This document shows, in pieces, positions 1-11,225 of a stretch of DNA of 64,000 nucleotides. The position numbers were made by a program, and so were the translations under genes. The stretch is from Xanthostigma xanthostigma. Lineage: Eukaryota; Arthropoda; Insecta; Raphidioptera; Raphidiidae. Each line of letters begins with the position of its first letter. Positions within the stretch are counted from its first letter, which is position 1. Where the stretch lies: positions 24,759,001 through 24,823,000 of the forward strand of contig OY754467.1 of the NCBI GenBank assembly GCA_963575645.1. Direction: 5' to 3'. The notes under the pieces were generated by a model. It was not told where the DNA came from. It searched no databases and saw nothing but the letters and a program-made list of their open reading frames with translations.

Positions 1-300
1 TTTCCCGATGTTTGTAACTTTCAGCAACATCACGTGCTAATCAAGTTGACACGAAATCTGATTATTCAAATGAGGTTAGGCAATAAACCGCGGTTTGTAT
101 GAATATTCTTATCGACGTGCACCGTTCTCAGATTTACTTAATTATATTAACAATTTTCGCTCGTTTAAAAAAGTTACGTCAACTATTTACAAATCTCGAT
201 TTTTTCAGACATTAACATTAACGTAAATTAAATAAATAAAATTGTAGACCAATTTTTTTCAGACCATATATTAACAAAAATTATATAAAAATATAAATCA
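1..300. other. AT-rich sequence, nothing recognised
   Basis: No open frame of note and no repeat that I could match elsewhere in the window. Only AT-rich non-coding sequence is seen. Confidence 0.5.
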
Positions 301-328
301 AAATAACAAAGGATGACGTCTCGATCCG

Positions 329-447
329 GATTTGGAGCTTCTTCAGAAAAATCTAAAAAATATAAAAATTATTAGTATTAGTTATTTAATATTATCTAAT
401 AGAATAATTTTTATATTTTTTAGATTTTTCTGAAGAAGATCCAAATC
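329..447. repeat. Short palindrome with Penelope-type end motif
   Basis: About 45 bp (329-374) is repeated in inverted orientation at 402-447 around an AT-rich spacer. Each arm carries the TTTTTCTGAAGAAG...CCAAATC motif that is also found at 15770-15800, where it forms part of a hammerhead-like core. Here the cores are degenerate: the left copy reads GAGAC in place of GAAAC, and the right copy is cut off. It is probably a decayed head-to-head pair of retroelement ends. The element assignment is inferred from the motif alone. Confidence 0.45.
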
Positions 448-640
448 TTTTTAATTAGTCGGGCACAACGGTTTTTTTTGTTTTCAATAATTTATTAAGG
501 TTTTAACTTTAATTTAAATAGTTTTTTTTTATTTCCACCGACTAGTTTTGGAGAAATCAATGAAAACATATCATCCATCTACCAAAATATAAGAAAAAAT
601 CAAGCCTTTTGTTTAAAGTTGCCTTGGCGCTCGTACTACC
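440..640 (-). repeat. Terminal part of repeat family H
   Basis: Positions 440-575 are the reverse complement of 58401-58550. Positions 592-640 resemble the terminal inverted repeat of the 58250-60320 element (CCAAGG near its end). It is an old, partial copy of that family and has no coding capacity. Confidence 0.5.
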
Positions 641-870
641 TTAAACACTGTATATCATTGCAATATAACGATCTCACTGTTGTCGCCAGTACATTGAAGG
701 CACTGCCGAGATCACTGGTAATTAAATATAGTAATTATTATAATAATAATATAATAATAATAATTTTTTATTACTCTATGACACGCGTATAACAGGAGAG
801 TTTGTCAAATGTTACATATTATTATTTTAACAATAATTTAAACAAAATAAATTAATTAATTAAAAATTCG
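641..870. other. AT-rich sequence, nothing recognised
   Basis: Between the H-family end and the LINE remnant there is AT-rich sequence with a short TAA/TTA run near 730-770. No gene or element end is recognised. Confidence 0.45.
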
Positions 871-928
871 AAATTTTAAAATTTTGAATCAAGAGAATAT
901 TTAAGAGAGTAAACTTAATTTCAATTAT

Positions 929-1480
929 TCAAACACATGTACTCCTCTGTACTATAAAATGCGTTTTTTTTAAATAGTTATTTAATAACTGCTTAAACTT
1001 TTTCGGATTTTTTGTTTTCTTTATGGTTTTCGGTAATTTGTTGTAAAATTTGATGCAGTTACCATATACACTATTTCCAAACAAAGTGAGTCTATGTTTG
1101 GGTACTCTTAAATTAGAACAATGTCTTGTATTGCGCGCATGAACATCGCAATTTCTGAGAAACATATTTTCATGCTCTCTGACAAATAGCACACATGCTT
1201 GAATAAAGAGGGAAGGTACTGTAAGAATATCATTATTTTTAAATAAAGGTTTACATGGAGCCAAATAATTTGATGCTGTTATTATTCTTACAATCTTTTT
1301 TTGTAACAAAAATATAGAGTTCAGGCCCGCAGACGATCCACCCTAAAATATAATGCCGTAACTACAAACGGATTGAAAATAGCCGTAGTACATATGCATT
1401 AAGACTGACTGGTTTACTAGCGGTCTACATTTTCTGAACATGTAAACTATTTGACTTAATTTATTAGTGTATTTGCCATA
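929..1480 (-). pseudogene. LINE reverse transcriptase, C-terminal fragment
   Basis: The minus-strand open frame at 1309-929 encodes the region after the RT domain of a jockey/CR1-type non-LTR retrotransposon. Signatures are a basic LQKKIVRII stretch, then VPSLFIQACVLFV, and near the end RVPKHRLTL, GNSVYGNCIKFYN and KLPKTIK. Reading upstream to about 1480, further in-frame peptide (LVNQS, MYYGYFQS, YGIIF) continues the thumb-like region. A stop lies in the equivalent of YGIIFWG. The same LINE seems to continue at 2400-2774, because the peptide before the intervening repeat (WNDHINNKY) joins logically to TNKLSQIVYM after it. The product would be inactive. Confidence 0.75.
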
Positions 1481-1596
1481 AGGCACTTACACTATTGGCG
1501 TCGGTCGGATGGCGGGACCTAGGGGTCGGACCAAAATTTCTCGACGTTTCATAGCCTCCTAAACACTTTGGCACCATTTTTGGAAAAGTATGTTTA

Positions 1597-1895
<299 letters not shown>

Positions 1896-2399
1896 ATATA
1901 TAGGTGCGGGCAATAACTTTCGAAGGAGTTAATTGATTTTAACGAAATTTTGACCACATGTTAAAATCCATCACCGCACAAAGCCTATTTAAAATGGGCC
2001 CAATCGGGCCACTTTAAGGGTAGGATTTAGGGGTTGAAAAATATTTTTGGGCCCAAAAATACCGAAAAAATTTTTCGAATCGTTTCAAAATTGAAATTTA
2101 ACTCTTTAGTAATGATTAAAATGTGCTACCAAAATTTTATTAAAATCGGCCCGACAGGACCGGACTTAAAAATTTTATGAAAACATTAATTTGTAGATAT
2201 GGATTTACTTAGTGCAGAGTGAGTTTAATTTGGTAAATTGATAGTAATATTGAAATTAAGAAAAAAAATATTATTTTAAGGGATGTATTAAGTTAAAATT
2301 TTTATTTTGTCCAAAACCAAAAGGGTTAAGTTCACATAATAAAGCCACACTGCCTGTGTAAGCAAATACACTATATTGTCGGCAGGGTTTGGCACTGCG

Positions 2400-2774
2400 A
2401 CCCGAGTTTTTGTACTTATTATTAATATGATCGTTCCAGTTTAGATTGCTAGTAATATGAATGCCCAAAAATTTTGTAGAGTCAGAAGGTTCAATACTAT
2501 TTTTGTCTAACTGTACTTTAATTTGCCAATCGTGAAAGTAACTAGATGAATGAAAATCTAACCGAACTGTTTTTTCAGTGTTTAAGACCAGACCGTTAAA
2601 ACTACACCATTCCTTAACCTGGTTTATTCCATTATTTATTTTATCAGTTGCATCAGTCGCATTACTATAACTAAATAATTGACTTGTATCGTCTGCATAC
2701 AGAGTATTCGTATAGGGAGGCCAGTAACGATACGAACGTATAGAAAATATTAAAAGATTTTGCCTAAAAAACAA
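2400..2774 (-). pseudogene. LINE reverse transcriptase fragment with YADD
   Basis: The minus-strand frame contains the RT catalytic motif YADD (codons at 2688-2699), followed by DTSQLF, then a WCSFNGLVLNTEKT segment (the usual L-x-LN-x-x-KT after motif C), then FLGIHI and LNWNDHIN. These are motifs C to E of non-LTR RTs. Sequence upstream of about 2705 does not look like RT, so the element is truncated there. Downstream the frame runs into an inserted repeat at about 2410. Its 3' coding part is probably 929-1480. It is dead. Confidence 0.8.
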
Positions 2775-3062
2775 GAGCCCTAAATTTAAAAGTGAGGCAC
2801 TAAATTAGCCCTTAAATTGCTCTCAAATCTAATACAATCGTTAACATGATTCTTCATTGTGGCGCTGCCAGGTCAACCCGCTCCTCCATCATATGTGACC
2901 TGTACTTCCACCGTATAGAAGTTATTCAAAGATTTTGCCTAAAAACACAAAAGCCCTAAATTTAAAATAGAGGTACTAAATTAGCCCTTAAATAGCCTTT
3001 AAATTTCATACCATTCTTTTCATCATTCGACTATGTGGCGATGCTAACTAGCCCTTAATTCT
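2748..3062. repeat. Imperfect tandem duplication, ~175 bp unit
   Basis: Two diverged copies of a unit beginning GATTTTGCCTAAAAA and containing AGCCCTAAATTTAAAA and AAATTAGCCCTTAAAT, at about 2750 and 2930. Non-coding. Confidence 0.6.
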
Positions 3063-3125
3063 TTTGATAATAAGTCATAAAGCAAACACGCTAATAAATC
3101 ATATAAGACAACCGGTTTCAGACCT

Positions 3126-3455
3126 TGTAAATCTTTAAATATCAACTTTGGATTAGGAACATAAATGACAAAATTCTACCACCATTTTAAAGCTCCCATC
3201 TTGAATTTTTAAATATTGACAAAAAATTTGAAATGCGTAACTCCAGCAACTCTTAATAACGGCTTTGAATTGGATCGGAAGATACATTTCAAAATTCGGT
3301 CGCCATACTGAAGCCGTCATCTTGAATTTTTCAATTTTGAAGAGAAATTTGAAATACATAACCCTGGAAATCCGCAGATATCGACTTTGAATTGGATCGG
3401 AACCTAAATAATGACAATATTCATCCACCATGTTAGAGCCGCCATATTGAATTTT
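3126..3455. repeat. Degenerate tandem repeat, ~125 bp unit, about 3 copies
   Basis: Each unit contains (C/A)TTGAATTTTT preceded by a GCC(G/A)(C/T)CAT-type sequence and a TTTGAATTGGATCGGAA block. It is the opposite-strand analogue of the AAGATGGCGG motif in the 61-62 kb satellite, which is a common insect repeat theme. The 92-codon frame on the minus strand is a by-product of the repeat. Confidence 0.55.
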
Positions 3456-4675
3456 TGGTACATAAAATAGTTAGTGTATATGTAACATTTCAACCCAATC
3501 GAATAACTGAAAGTGTTTCAATCAACTTGAAAGTTTTGTAACAGACAGACAAAACAAGTCAAATGAAATTTTTAAAAATAACGAATGGACAATTTTGTAA
3601 CTGTAGTGAGGAGGAAACACAATTATTTTTAGAAGGATAACCAAAGATCTTTAAAAATAATAGAAACACGAAAAATTTTTAAAATTTATTGCGAGTAAGC
3701 GTTGTTAAGATTAAGGTAGAAAAATTGCACATAAAAATAATGTATCAAAGATAATAATATCACGCCTGCATATACTGAATTAATATTATATGAAATCAAT
3801 GTCGGCAATCAAATTAGTATTTAGAATTAAAGCAGAAATAAATGCAATAATAATAATTCAATATTTTATAATAAATGCAGTTTTGTAAGAATGTTGCAAG
3901 AAACCCGCTTCTCCGCCCTTGCAAAACTGCATTTTCACCAGATCATTCACTCAGTTATTATCTCTATCTTTTTCTTAAACAACAAATTTTTACGTAGGTA
4001 TAACAAGTTTTATACTTTCAAAAGCTAGACATATTTTCATTTTAAGTATTAAATACTTAATACGGAGAAAAACTTTAATGAAGTTTTTCTAAAAATAATT
4101 CTTTTTTGCCACTAATTTTTGACATTTTTCATAAGCTGGTAATTTCAAACTAACTTAGGAATTATTAATGTAAGAATAAAAAAATTGTACCGACATTTTT
4201 TATTCAATGCTTTACACTTTTATTTTATATAACTTTCTGTTTGTCTTTTACGAAACTTTCAAAGCCCAAAGATTTTCTTTTGTGTTGTGCTTTTTTATTT
4301 TATATTGAATGTCTGTCAAAACTGATACCTGTTGATTGATTATGTGTGCGTTATATTTTCTTGTATCGTGAAGTATAAATTAGATATTACTGAGCTTTAA
4401 AGCGACGAGAAACTTTTGGATGAATATATTGTTAAGTATTTTTCATAATATTAGGTGAATATGTCAGTCACATATTGCAATTGAACAGTTCAAAACCCGT
4501 TGTGAACGGCAGCCTTATATAGTGTAATGGATAACATCAAAATCATTTGAGTCGTTGAAAAAAAATGAAGTTTTCCATTTTCTTTCATCAGTATACTAAC
4601 CCTTCTGAGCTTTTTCAAAACAAATGAATAATGCCATATTGAAAGATCAGTTTTGAGATATCGATTTCTGAAATA
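3456..4675. other. No gene recognised
   Basis: AT-rich sequence with a short inverted repeat (TGCAGTTTTG ... CAAAACTGCA, about 3878-3931). The stretch at 4530-4620 is a diverged copy of the stretch following the Helitron at about 5040-5110, so the Helitron appears to sit in older tandemly related sequence. No coding signal. Confidence 0.5.
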
Positions 4676-5032
4676 CAAGCGGTCCTGCCCGGTTTCACCC
4701 AGGTGCAAAAGAACGAATGGGGGGAGGGACATAAGTACGCATGTTCATCTTCGTTTACCGAGATGAATGTTGTGTCCAAATTTCATTATGATCGGTCGTT
4801 ACCGTTCAAAAGTTTTTGTCGAACGGACAAATTTTTAGTTATATTTTGCAACATTTTTCATTGATGCTCCGTTCCTATTGGTCGTAGGTAGCGTGATATT
4901 ATATAGCCTATAGCTTTCCTTGATAAATGGTCTATCCAACAAAAAAAAATCGATTCGAACGAATAGTTCTTGTGATTAGCGCGTTCAACCAACCAAACAA
5001 ACAAACTCTTCAGCTTTATATATTAGTTTAGA
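4676..5032 (-). mobile_element. Complete 357-bp non-autonomous Helitron
   Basis: On the minus strand the element starts TCTAAACTAATATATAAAGC (after an A) and ends with a GC hairpin, GGGTGAAACCGGGCAGGAC, followed by CGCTTG and a T. That is the Helitron layout: A|TC start, 3' hairpin about 10 nt from the end, insertion between A and T. The canonical CTAG end is mutated to CTTG. Runs of GTTTG follow the 5' end. It encodes nothing. It is the uninterrupted relative of the large Helitron at 25325-40024 and shows a single AATGTT at 4766-4771, where that copy carries a 14-kb insertion with AACATT duplicated. Confidence 0.85.
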
Positions 5033-5220
5033 TAACCAAAACTGTTTGAGCCATTGTAGAGAAAATTGCAATTTTCTATTTCCATTCATATACGTAAACT
5101 ACCCTTATTTGATGATGTAGGGTCAGAATCTAGTAAATTCAAGAAACTAAATTTCAAGATGTTAGGTTGAATACAATACTTTGTTACGTATTTAAGAAAT
5201 TTGAATGAATTTTTATAGAA

Positions 5221-5819
5221 AAAAAATTGGTTGTCTGAAAGTCAGTTTACGGACGATAGTTTTACGTGATAACGTATTCCGTAATACATAACCTAAATTC
5301 TACATATAATAATTATAATAATTCGAATCTATGATATTGCATCTTTCGCTTCAAATTTAGGTTACTTTTATTTATTAAATTACTCACCACCTATAAAAAT
5401 AATTTTTTTTATTAACTTTCTTTCTTTCGTATTTATTTAAGTCTCAAAGATTAACTGTCATACTATTTATAAAACAATTGTTTCACTGTTTATATAAAAT
5501 TCCAAAACCTACTTACAACATTTAAGTATTTTCATACGTCAAAAAATTGATTTTTATAATGATAAAATTTGTAAGAAAAAGATTTTTTCGAGAGATGAGA
5601 CCTAGCTAAAACGATTTTTTGCCCCCCAAAATCCCTTTTCAGTAAATTTCATCCAAATCGTTAGGGCCGTTTTCGAGAAAAGAACGCACAGGGTCAGGCG
5701 GAACGTTACGAACGTTACGAACGTTAGGAACGTTACACTTTTTCGTGCATGCAGCCGGTGTTTTATCAATTTTTAAGATTGGTGATTCATCAATTTATAA
5801 GACGTTATCACGTCAAAAA
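5221..5819. mobile_element. F-type repeat element, copy 1
   Basis: It begins TTGGTTGTCTG and has a TTTTACGTGATAACGT-like block near the left end. A matching ACGTTATCACGTCAAAA block lies at the right end, giving short terminal inverted repeats. Related copies are at 6595-7555, 11226-11916 and (inverted, carrying a satellite) 60619-62331. Near 5700-5745 it contains several GAACGTTA(C/G) units in tandem. It encodes no protein. Confidence 0.6.
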
Positions 5820-6145
5820 TAAATTTTTAATCAAGAAAAACAATTCTAAAACGTACAAATAATATTTTTATTAATCTTTATTGCATCACATCGGTCAATT
5901 AGTTTCAACGCTGGACAAGGTGACAGTCACACAGATGCAAGCACACACAAATAGTAAACCTTTAAACCTCTTTTTTCATATTTGTGAGTGATTTAATTTT
6001 AAAATCAAAATCTCGAATCCGAATAAATTTAAAATTTTGTAATGTGTAAATGAAAATTATCGAAATGTCGAAAGTAGGTACTTATACATTTATAAATTAT
6101 TATAAACTATTTTGAAATTGCTTTTCTTATAAAACATTTTCTGTT
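5820..6145. other. No gene recognised
   Basis: AT-rich non-coding sequence between two repeat blocks. Nothing recognised apart from a short CA-rich stretch near 5940. Confidence 0.45.
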
Positions 6146-6590
6146 TTTAGGCGCTAATAGCATAAGCTAAAGCGCCTATATGTACTCGGATTTTCTGTAA
6201 ATCTGTGATCCCGAATTTTGTATCCAGCGTACAGCCCAAACTTAGCCGATTTTAAAAAACTTTTTTTTTGTTCGATTTGTCTCCGGGTAACTTAGATCCT
6301 AACGTCGCCCGATTTTTGAATTTTTGCTCCAGAGGGGAGCAATTTAGAAAAAACGAAGTTTTTTGCTTATAACTCGCTCAATTTAAATCAGATCGGTTCG
6401 AAACCTGTCTTATACGAAAGAGGAGAAAATTTTATATAGATTTCGTACAACAAAATCTGCCGAAACAGTCTTTTTATACTCATTTATATAGAAATAAATT
6501 CAATCTGATATAACCGATAGCAAACATCTTTCGGTTATCTCTCTCTGTTGCACAGTATAATATGGTAATATAAAAATTGCGTATGTTCTG
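6146..6590 (+). mobile_element. E-family element, 5' part
   Basis: It starts with the terminal hairpin AGGCGCT...AGCGCCT (about 6150-6177). The following sequence is also found, inverted, at 38480-38805 and, direct, at 57868-58240. Shared blocks include GTACAGCCCAAAC, TCTCCGGGTAACTTA and AACGTCGCCCGATTTTTGAA. This part holds the end and first third of the E family. No coding capacity. Confidence 0.6.
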
Positions 6591-6594
6591 TCTT

Positions 6595-7555
6595 AAAAGA
6601 AATTGGTTGTCTGTAAAGTCGGTTTACGGACGATAGTTTTACGTGATAACGTATTCCGTAATACATAACCTAAACCTCCCAAAATTTGGTTTCAATCCGC
6701 TTATCCTTGGTGTCGGAATGATAAGAAATGTCAAAAGTGACGTTTGCAACTTACAAAGTATTATGTTCTAATAATAATTAGTTATTCCAATACTTAACTT
6801 AGAAGGCGTTGCATTTCACAATATACTAATGTCAAAAAATTGAATTAAACATTAGAAATGCAGCCGTTTTCATGTTAAGACAAGACATACGTTTGCTTCT
6901 AATTTCCATGTACGGCAAACAAAGACAACCGACCGCGTCGCGCCATGCATTAGACAACATTGCATTTATACAGCTATTTTTCTATATAAATTTGTATAAA
7001 ATATTTTTCTATATAAATTTGTATAAAAAAACTGTTTAGGCAAATTCTGTTATACGAAATCTATGTAAAATGTTCTCCTCTTTCGTTTAAGACTGGTTTC
7101 AAACCGATCTGATTTAAATTGAGCGAGAAATTAGTAAAAAGCACGCACAGTTTTTTTATACAAATTTATATAGAAAAATATTTTATACAAATTTATATAG
7201 AAAAATAGCTGTATAAATGCAATGTTGTCTAATGCATGGCGCGACGTGGTCGGTTGTCTTTGTTTGCCGTACATGGAAATTAAAAGCAAACGTATGTCTT
7301 GTCTTAACATGAAAACGGCTGCATTTCTAATGTTTAATTCAATTTTTTGACATTAGTATATTGTGAAATGCAACGCCTTCTAAGTTAAGTATTGGAATAA
7401 CTAATTATTATTAGAACATAATACTTTGTAAGTTGCAAACGTCACTTTTGACATTTCTTATCATTCCGACACCAAGGATAAGCGGATTGAAACCAAATTT
7501 TGGGAGGTTTAGGTTACTATCGTCCGTAAACCGACTTTACAGACAACCAATTTTT
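6595..7555. repeat. Large palindrome of E/F sequence
   Basis: The block 6595-7035 is repeated inverted at 7148-7555 around a 112-bp spacer, with very few differences over the inner 370 bp. The right arm lacks about 30 bp of the left one (the GTGATAACGTATTCC block). It is a head-to-head pair of one repeat unit, able to form a long hairpin. The same unit occurs singly at 11226-11700. The inner arms contain two tandem copies of a TATAAATTTGTATA-type 24-mer. Confidence 0.85.
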
Positions 7556-8240
7556 TTTGGAGAAAATCGGTGCATGCGCAAAACAGATATAGGCTATGGC
7601 GTTGTTTTTTATATAATAATGGTTTACATTTCATAACGGTATATTATTTTATCTATTTTTACACGAAAGTTTTGTAATTTTTTTTTGGAAAATCGACGCA
7701 TGCGCAAAAGACATATGGGCTATGACGTTCTTTCATATATAATAATGGTTTACATTTCATAACGGTTTATTTTTTTTCCGAAAGTTTTGTAAATTTTTTG
7801 GGGGAAACCGGCGCATGCGCAAAAGAGATATAGGCTATGACGTTGTTTCTTATATAATAATGGCTACATTTCATAACGGTTTATTATTTTATCTATTTTT
7901 ACACAAAACTTTTGTAAATTTTTTGGGGAGAATCGGCGCATGCGCAAAAGAGACATGAGCTATGGCGTTGTTTCTTATATAAAAATGGATTACATTTGAT
8001 AACGGTTTATTATTTTATCTATTTTTACACGAAAGTTATTAATTTTTTGGGGAAAATCGGCGCATTCGCAAAACAGATATGGGCTATGACGTTGTTTATT
8101 AATAATGGTATACTTTTCAAAATGGTTTATTATTCTATTTTACAAGTTTTGTAAAAACAATTTTTGGAGAAGCATGCGGAGAAGAGATATAGGTACCCTT
8201 TAGTGTTGTTTTTTATATAAATTTGATATACCTTTCATAA
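7556..8240 (+). repeat. Minisatellite, ~120 bp unit, about 6 copies
   Basis: Each unit has (G)GGGAAAATCGGCGCATGCGC, then AAAAGAGATAT, TATGACGTTGTTT, TTACATTTCATAACGG, TATTTTTACACGAAAG and TTTTGTAA. Units start near 7560, 7690, 7805, 7930, 8050 and 8165. Spacing is irregular and divergence moderate. Units of the same family occur inside other E copies: about four at 37700-38130 (inverted), one at 54.5 kb, part of one at 57.2 kb, one at 60.5 kb and two or three at 62.3-62.6 kb. The array belongs to the element rather than to the local site. Confidence 0.85.
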
Positions 8241-8560
8241 CGGTTTTTTACTCTGTATATTTTTACAGGATAGTTATGAAAAAAATGTGTTGTTCTAAAT
8301 TTGTAGTTTCGGAAATATTTTGAAAATAAAAAAAAATCTATTTTCTTTTGTTATGTAGATGTTAGTTAGGTATTTGACAAGCATTGTTTAATTTTAACAT
8401 GACATGATAACATATATAGAAAACCATTAAAACGAATAGTAAATATCATAATGTTTAGTAGTAACCGTTAGGTACCCGCGTTACCGCACACGTTCACAGA
8501 AATGTTGTTTCTTTAATTACTAGCGCATATTTTTAATATTGATTACAAAATTGATTTCTG
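8241..8560 (+). mobile_element. E-family 3' flank following the minisatellite
   Basis: Sequence with GTTTCGGAAATATTTTGAAAAT and TGTTAGTTAGGTATTTGACA, shared with 54640-54870, 57320-57520 and 62650-62960. Near the end, TACCCGCGTTACC resembles the pre-terminal GC block of Helitron 3' ends on the minus strand. The copy at 54817 keeps CTAG at the same point. Non-coding. Confidence 0.5.
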
Positions 8561-9245
8561 TTCATTTTTAGTAGGTACATATAAATATTTTTTTCCAATT
8601 TACGGAATTTTCATTATTTACGAAAACTAAGTAAAATCCACATTTAGAAATAAGATCCTAAATTTAAAGCTTTTTTTCTTAAAAAATATATTTAAGCCTA
8701 TTAAATTTATTTCTTAAGTATATTCTGCTATTTACAAACATTTGTTTGTATCCTTCAGTATATAAGATAAGTCATATGTATAAAATAGGTTTTAAACAAA
8801 AACGAAAATAAAACAATGTTTTTGCTTGTATTTGGACTACAAATTCAGGTAGCAACTTATTTCTTGCGAGTTTTGTAAAACATCTAAATCTGACGTTTGC
8901 TTAAGATTTTATACCATCATTCCTAATAATGTTACAAAATTGTACACAATAATATATCTCTCGCCGATTTGTGGTAACAGCTGCTACCGAGTAGGTACTG
9001 CATAACTTCAGTACCCTGACCTAGTTTCTAGAGAGCTTTCACAATCTCTACTACTATATCGTAGAAGGTTCAAATACCAAAAAGGGATCTGAAACTTTTT
9101 ACAATTTTGCATTTTCATAAGTGAACATGTCATCAAACAATTTGTATTTCAATTATATTTTTAGATAATAAGATTTTATCAAATCTCTGTCTTCCTCAAA
9201 ATAGATTAGTTCTATTTTCTATCAATTAAATTAACGGTAATTCGT
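8561..9245. other. No gene recognised
   Basis: AT-rich non-coding stretch before the LINE remnant. No repeat match was seen in the window. Confidence 0.45.
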
Positions 9246-9252
9246 TACCGTT

Positions 9253-10089
9253 GATGCGAGGACCATTTGCTATGCTGATGATACAAATTTGTTAATTACG
9301 GGAAGAAATTTGCATGAACTGTCTCAAACAGCCTCCAAAGTCTTGAGAAATGCTACAAACTGGTTTGAAAGTAATAAATTATCTTTAAATAAAAGTAAAA
9401 CTACCATAATGGTTTTTCAAACGTCACAAGGGACAGCCCAAATTTCAAAAAATATTACTTTAGGAACTTGTAACTTCGAACTGTCTGCAGATACTAAATT
9501 CTTAGGCTTAACAATAAATCAGCATATCAAATGGTCATCGCATCTTAATGACTTGGCTAGGCAATTGAGCAAAATTTGCTACTCTCTGAGGCATATGTCA
9601 CGTTCAGTAGACACTAACACATTAAGGATAATGTATTTTGGAAGCTTTCTAGCCAGGATGAGATATGGCATCATTTTTTGGGGAGCTGCAAATACTGACA
9701 TAATTTTTAAATTGCAAAAATATGCCGTAAGGACATTAGCCGGTTTAAGAGCACGAGATACATGCAGTGGGGTATTTAGGAGACATGGTCTTATGACGCT
9801 TCCCTGTGTGTATATTTATGAATGTCTTATGTTTGTCAGGAAAAATCCGTCAGTCTTTGAAAATTACAAATTGAACCATAATCTCAACACTAGGGGAGCA
9901 AATGATTTTCGTTTGCCAGCTCATTCCTTAACTTCCTTTGAGGGAGGTGTACTTTACAACTGTTTAAAGTTATACAACACTCTTCCAACTAAAATAAAGA
10001 ACATTGAGTCGCTGCCTCGTTTCAAGGAAGTTCTAGGGAATGAACTGGTAAACAAAGAATTTTACAAACTAAGTGATTTTATAGTGTAA
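9253..10089 (+). pseudogene. 5'-truncated LINE reverse transcriptase (jockey/CR1 type)
   Basis: Open frame from about 9253 to a TAA at 10087-10089, with no ATG of its own in this phase at the 5' end. The element is 5'-truncated just before RT motif C: TIC-YADD-TNLL, with YADD at 9271-9282. It continues with WFESNKLSLNKSKT, KFLGLTI and IKWSSHL (motifs D and E). Then come a thumb-like region (LRIMYFGSFLARMRYGIIFW), the basic KYAVRTLAGL and the family's C-terminal RGANDFRLP / LYNCLKLYNTLP / RFKEVLG signatures. The remaining 270-odd residues are free of stops, so the copy is fairly young. It lacks the endonuclease and palm motifs A and B, and cannot be active. Confidence 0.88.
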
Positions 10090-10180
10090 ACAATTTTAAA
10101 TGACTTGTTACAAACTTTTGTCAATTGTAACGAAAAATATATTATATTATTATTATTATTATAATTATTATTATTACCTT
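10090..10180 (+). mobile_element. 3' UTR and TTATTA tail of the LINE
   Basis: A short 3' UTR follows the RT stop codon. A (TTA)n-like tail at about 10141-10177, instead of poly(A), marks the 3' end of the non-LTR element. Confidence 0.7.
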
Positions 10181-10716
10181 ATACGCTTGAGGTACTACAA
10201 AGTTCATTTTAAAATGTTATCCAGTAAATGAGACACTGTATATTCGTATATACGAAAGTAAACTTTATATTATATGTACTGATGTCAACCAGTGTTTTAT
10301 GTGTAGAATATAGATTGAAAGAAACAAAATTCGTTTGTTTTACGATTCAATAATCTGTAAATAAATCTAAATAAATCGTGATAAAACAATATGTTATCAT
10401 TGTTTTTAAAGATTTTTCGTTTTATTCATCCTTTGTAAAAAATTCTTTCAGGAAACAAATTTGGTACTCTTTGGCATTTGTACTATAAAATGAATATATT
10501 TATCGAAGAATCTCGCTAGAGATTCTTTTCTGTGCTAAATGCCAACGAATCTCTAGCGTATTCTTATACATTGATTTTGCCTTTGTCCCATATAACGCCG
10601 TGTATATGAAGCAAGTTTCCAAGTTTTATAGTTCTGTGACCACGTGACTTTCATAGGACCGATTTTTCGTATCACCCATATATACTTCTGTACCATAATA
10701 ACAGCTTATACTGTGT
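10181..10716. other. No gene; one short hairpin
   Basis: AT-rich. A 12-bp inverted repeat, CGCTAGAGATTC / GAATCTCTAGCG, lies at 10513-10558. Nothing else recognised. Confidence 0.5.
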
Positions 10717-10930
10717 GAGTGCCCGTGGACGAGCGGGTTACGACGTAGGCTAGTAATAATTAATAACAGGGTTTTGAGTTCGATTCCCGCAAGCATCATT
10801 GGAAAAATTTTTTTTATGTTTTTAATTGTTTTTTTTTATTTTTAATTTATTTTCTCAATTTTTTTCTCATATATTTTAATTTCTTTTTTAATTTTTAATT
10901 TTTTTTATTTTCTTTTTTTTTGAAAAATTC
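10717..10930 (+). mobile_element. tRNA-headed SINE-like element
   Basis: A tRNA-like head carries a box A-like GTGGACGAGCGGG (about 10730) and a box B-like GAGTTCGATTCCC (about 10775-10787), the spacing expected of an RNA polymerase III promoter. It is followed by an A/T-rich body with long T runs. The anticodon region is degenerate (TAGTAATAATTAATAAC). It could be a decayed tRNA or a SINE. The family is not identified. Confidence 0.4.
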
Positions 10931-11225
10931 ACTCGTCAAATCTTTTATTAAAAAATAACAAAATATATGATTGAAGTTAGATTTAAATAAATTAATTTAT
11001 TAAAAAACATATTTATCATAAAAAGTGCAACAAAAATTAAAAAGTGAAAAGATTACGAAGTGAAACTTCTTTTTTTAATGCAAAATAAGTATTTTACAAA
11101 TGATATGAAAAAAATTTGTATTTTTAATGGTGGGCCTTGTTCATTGATTTTTTTTTCATGCCTTCAAAATGTGCCTTCATGGAATCTTCAAGAATATCCA
11201 TATTTCAAATGAATATAAATAAAAA
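10931..11225. other. No gene recognised
   Basis: AT-rich non-coding sequence with homopolymer runs. Confidence 0.45.

Noticed and set aside
10717..10800. A functional tRNA gene
   Set aside because: Box A and B resemble a tRNA, but neither the acceptor nor the anticodon stem pairs.
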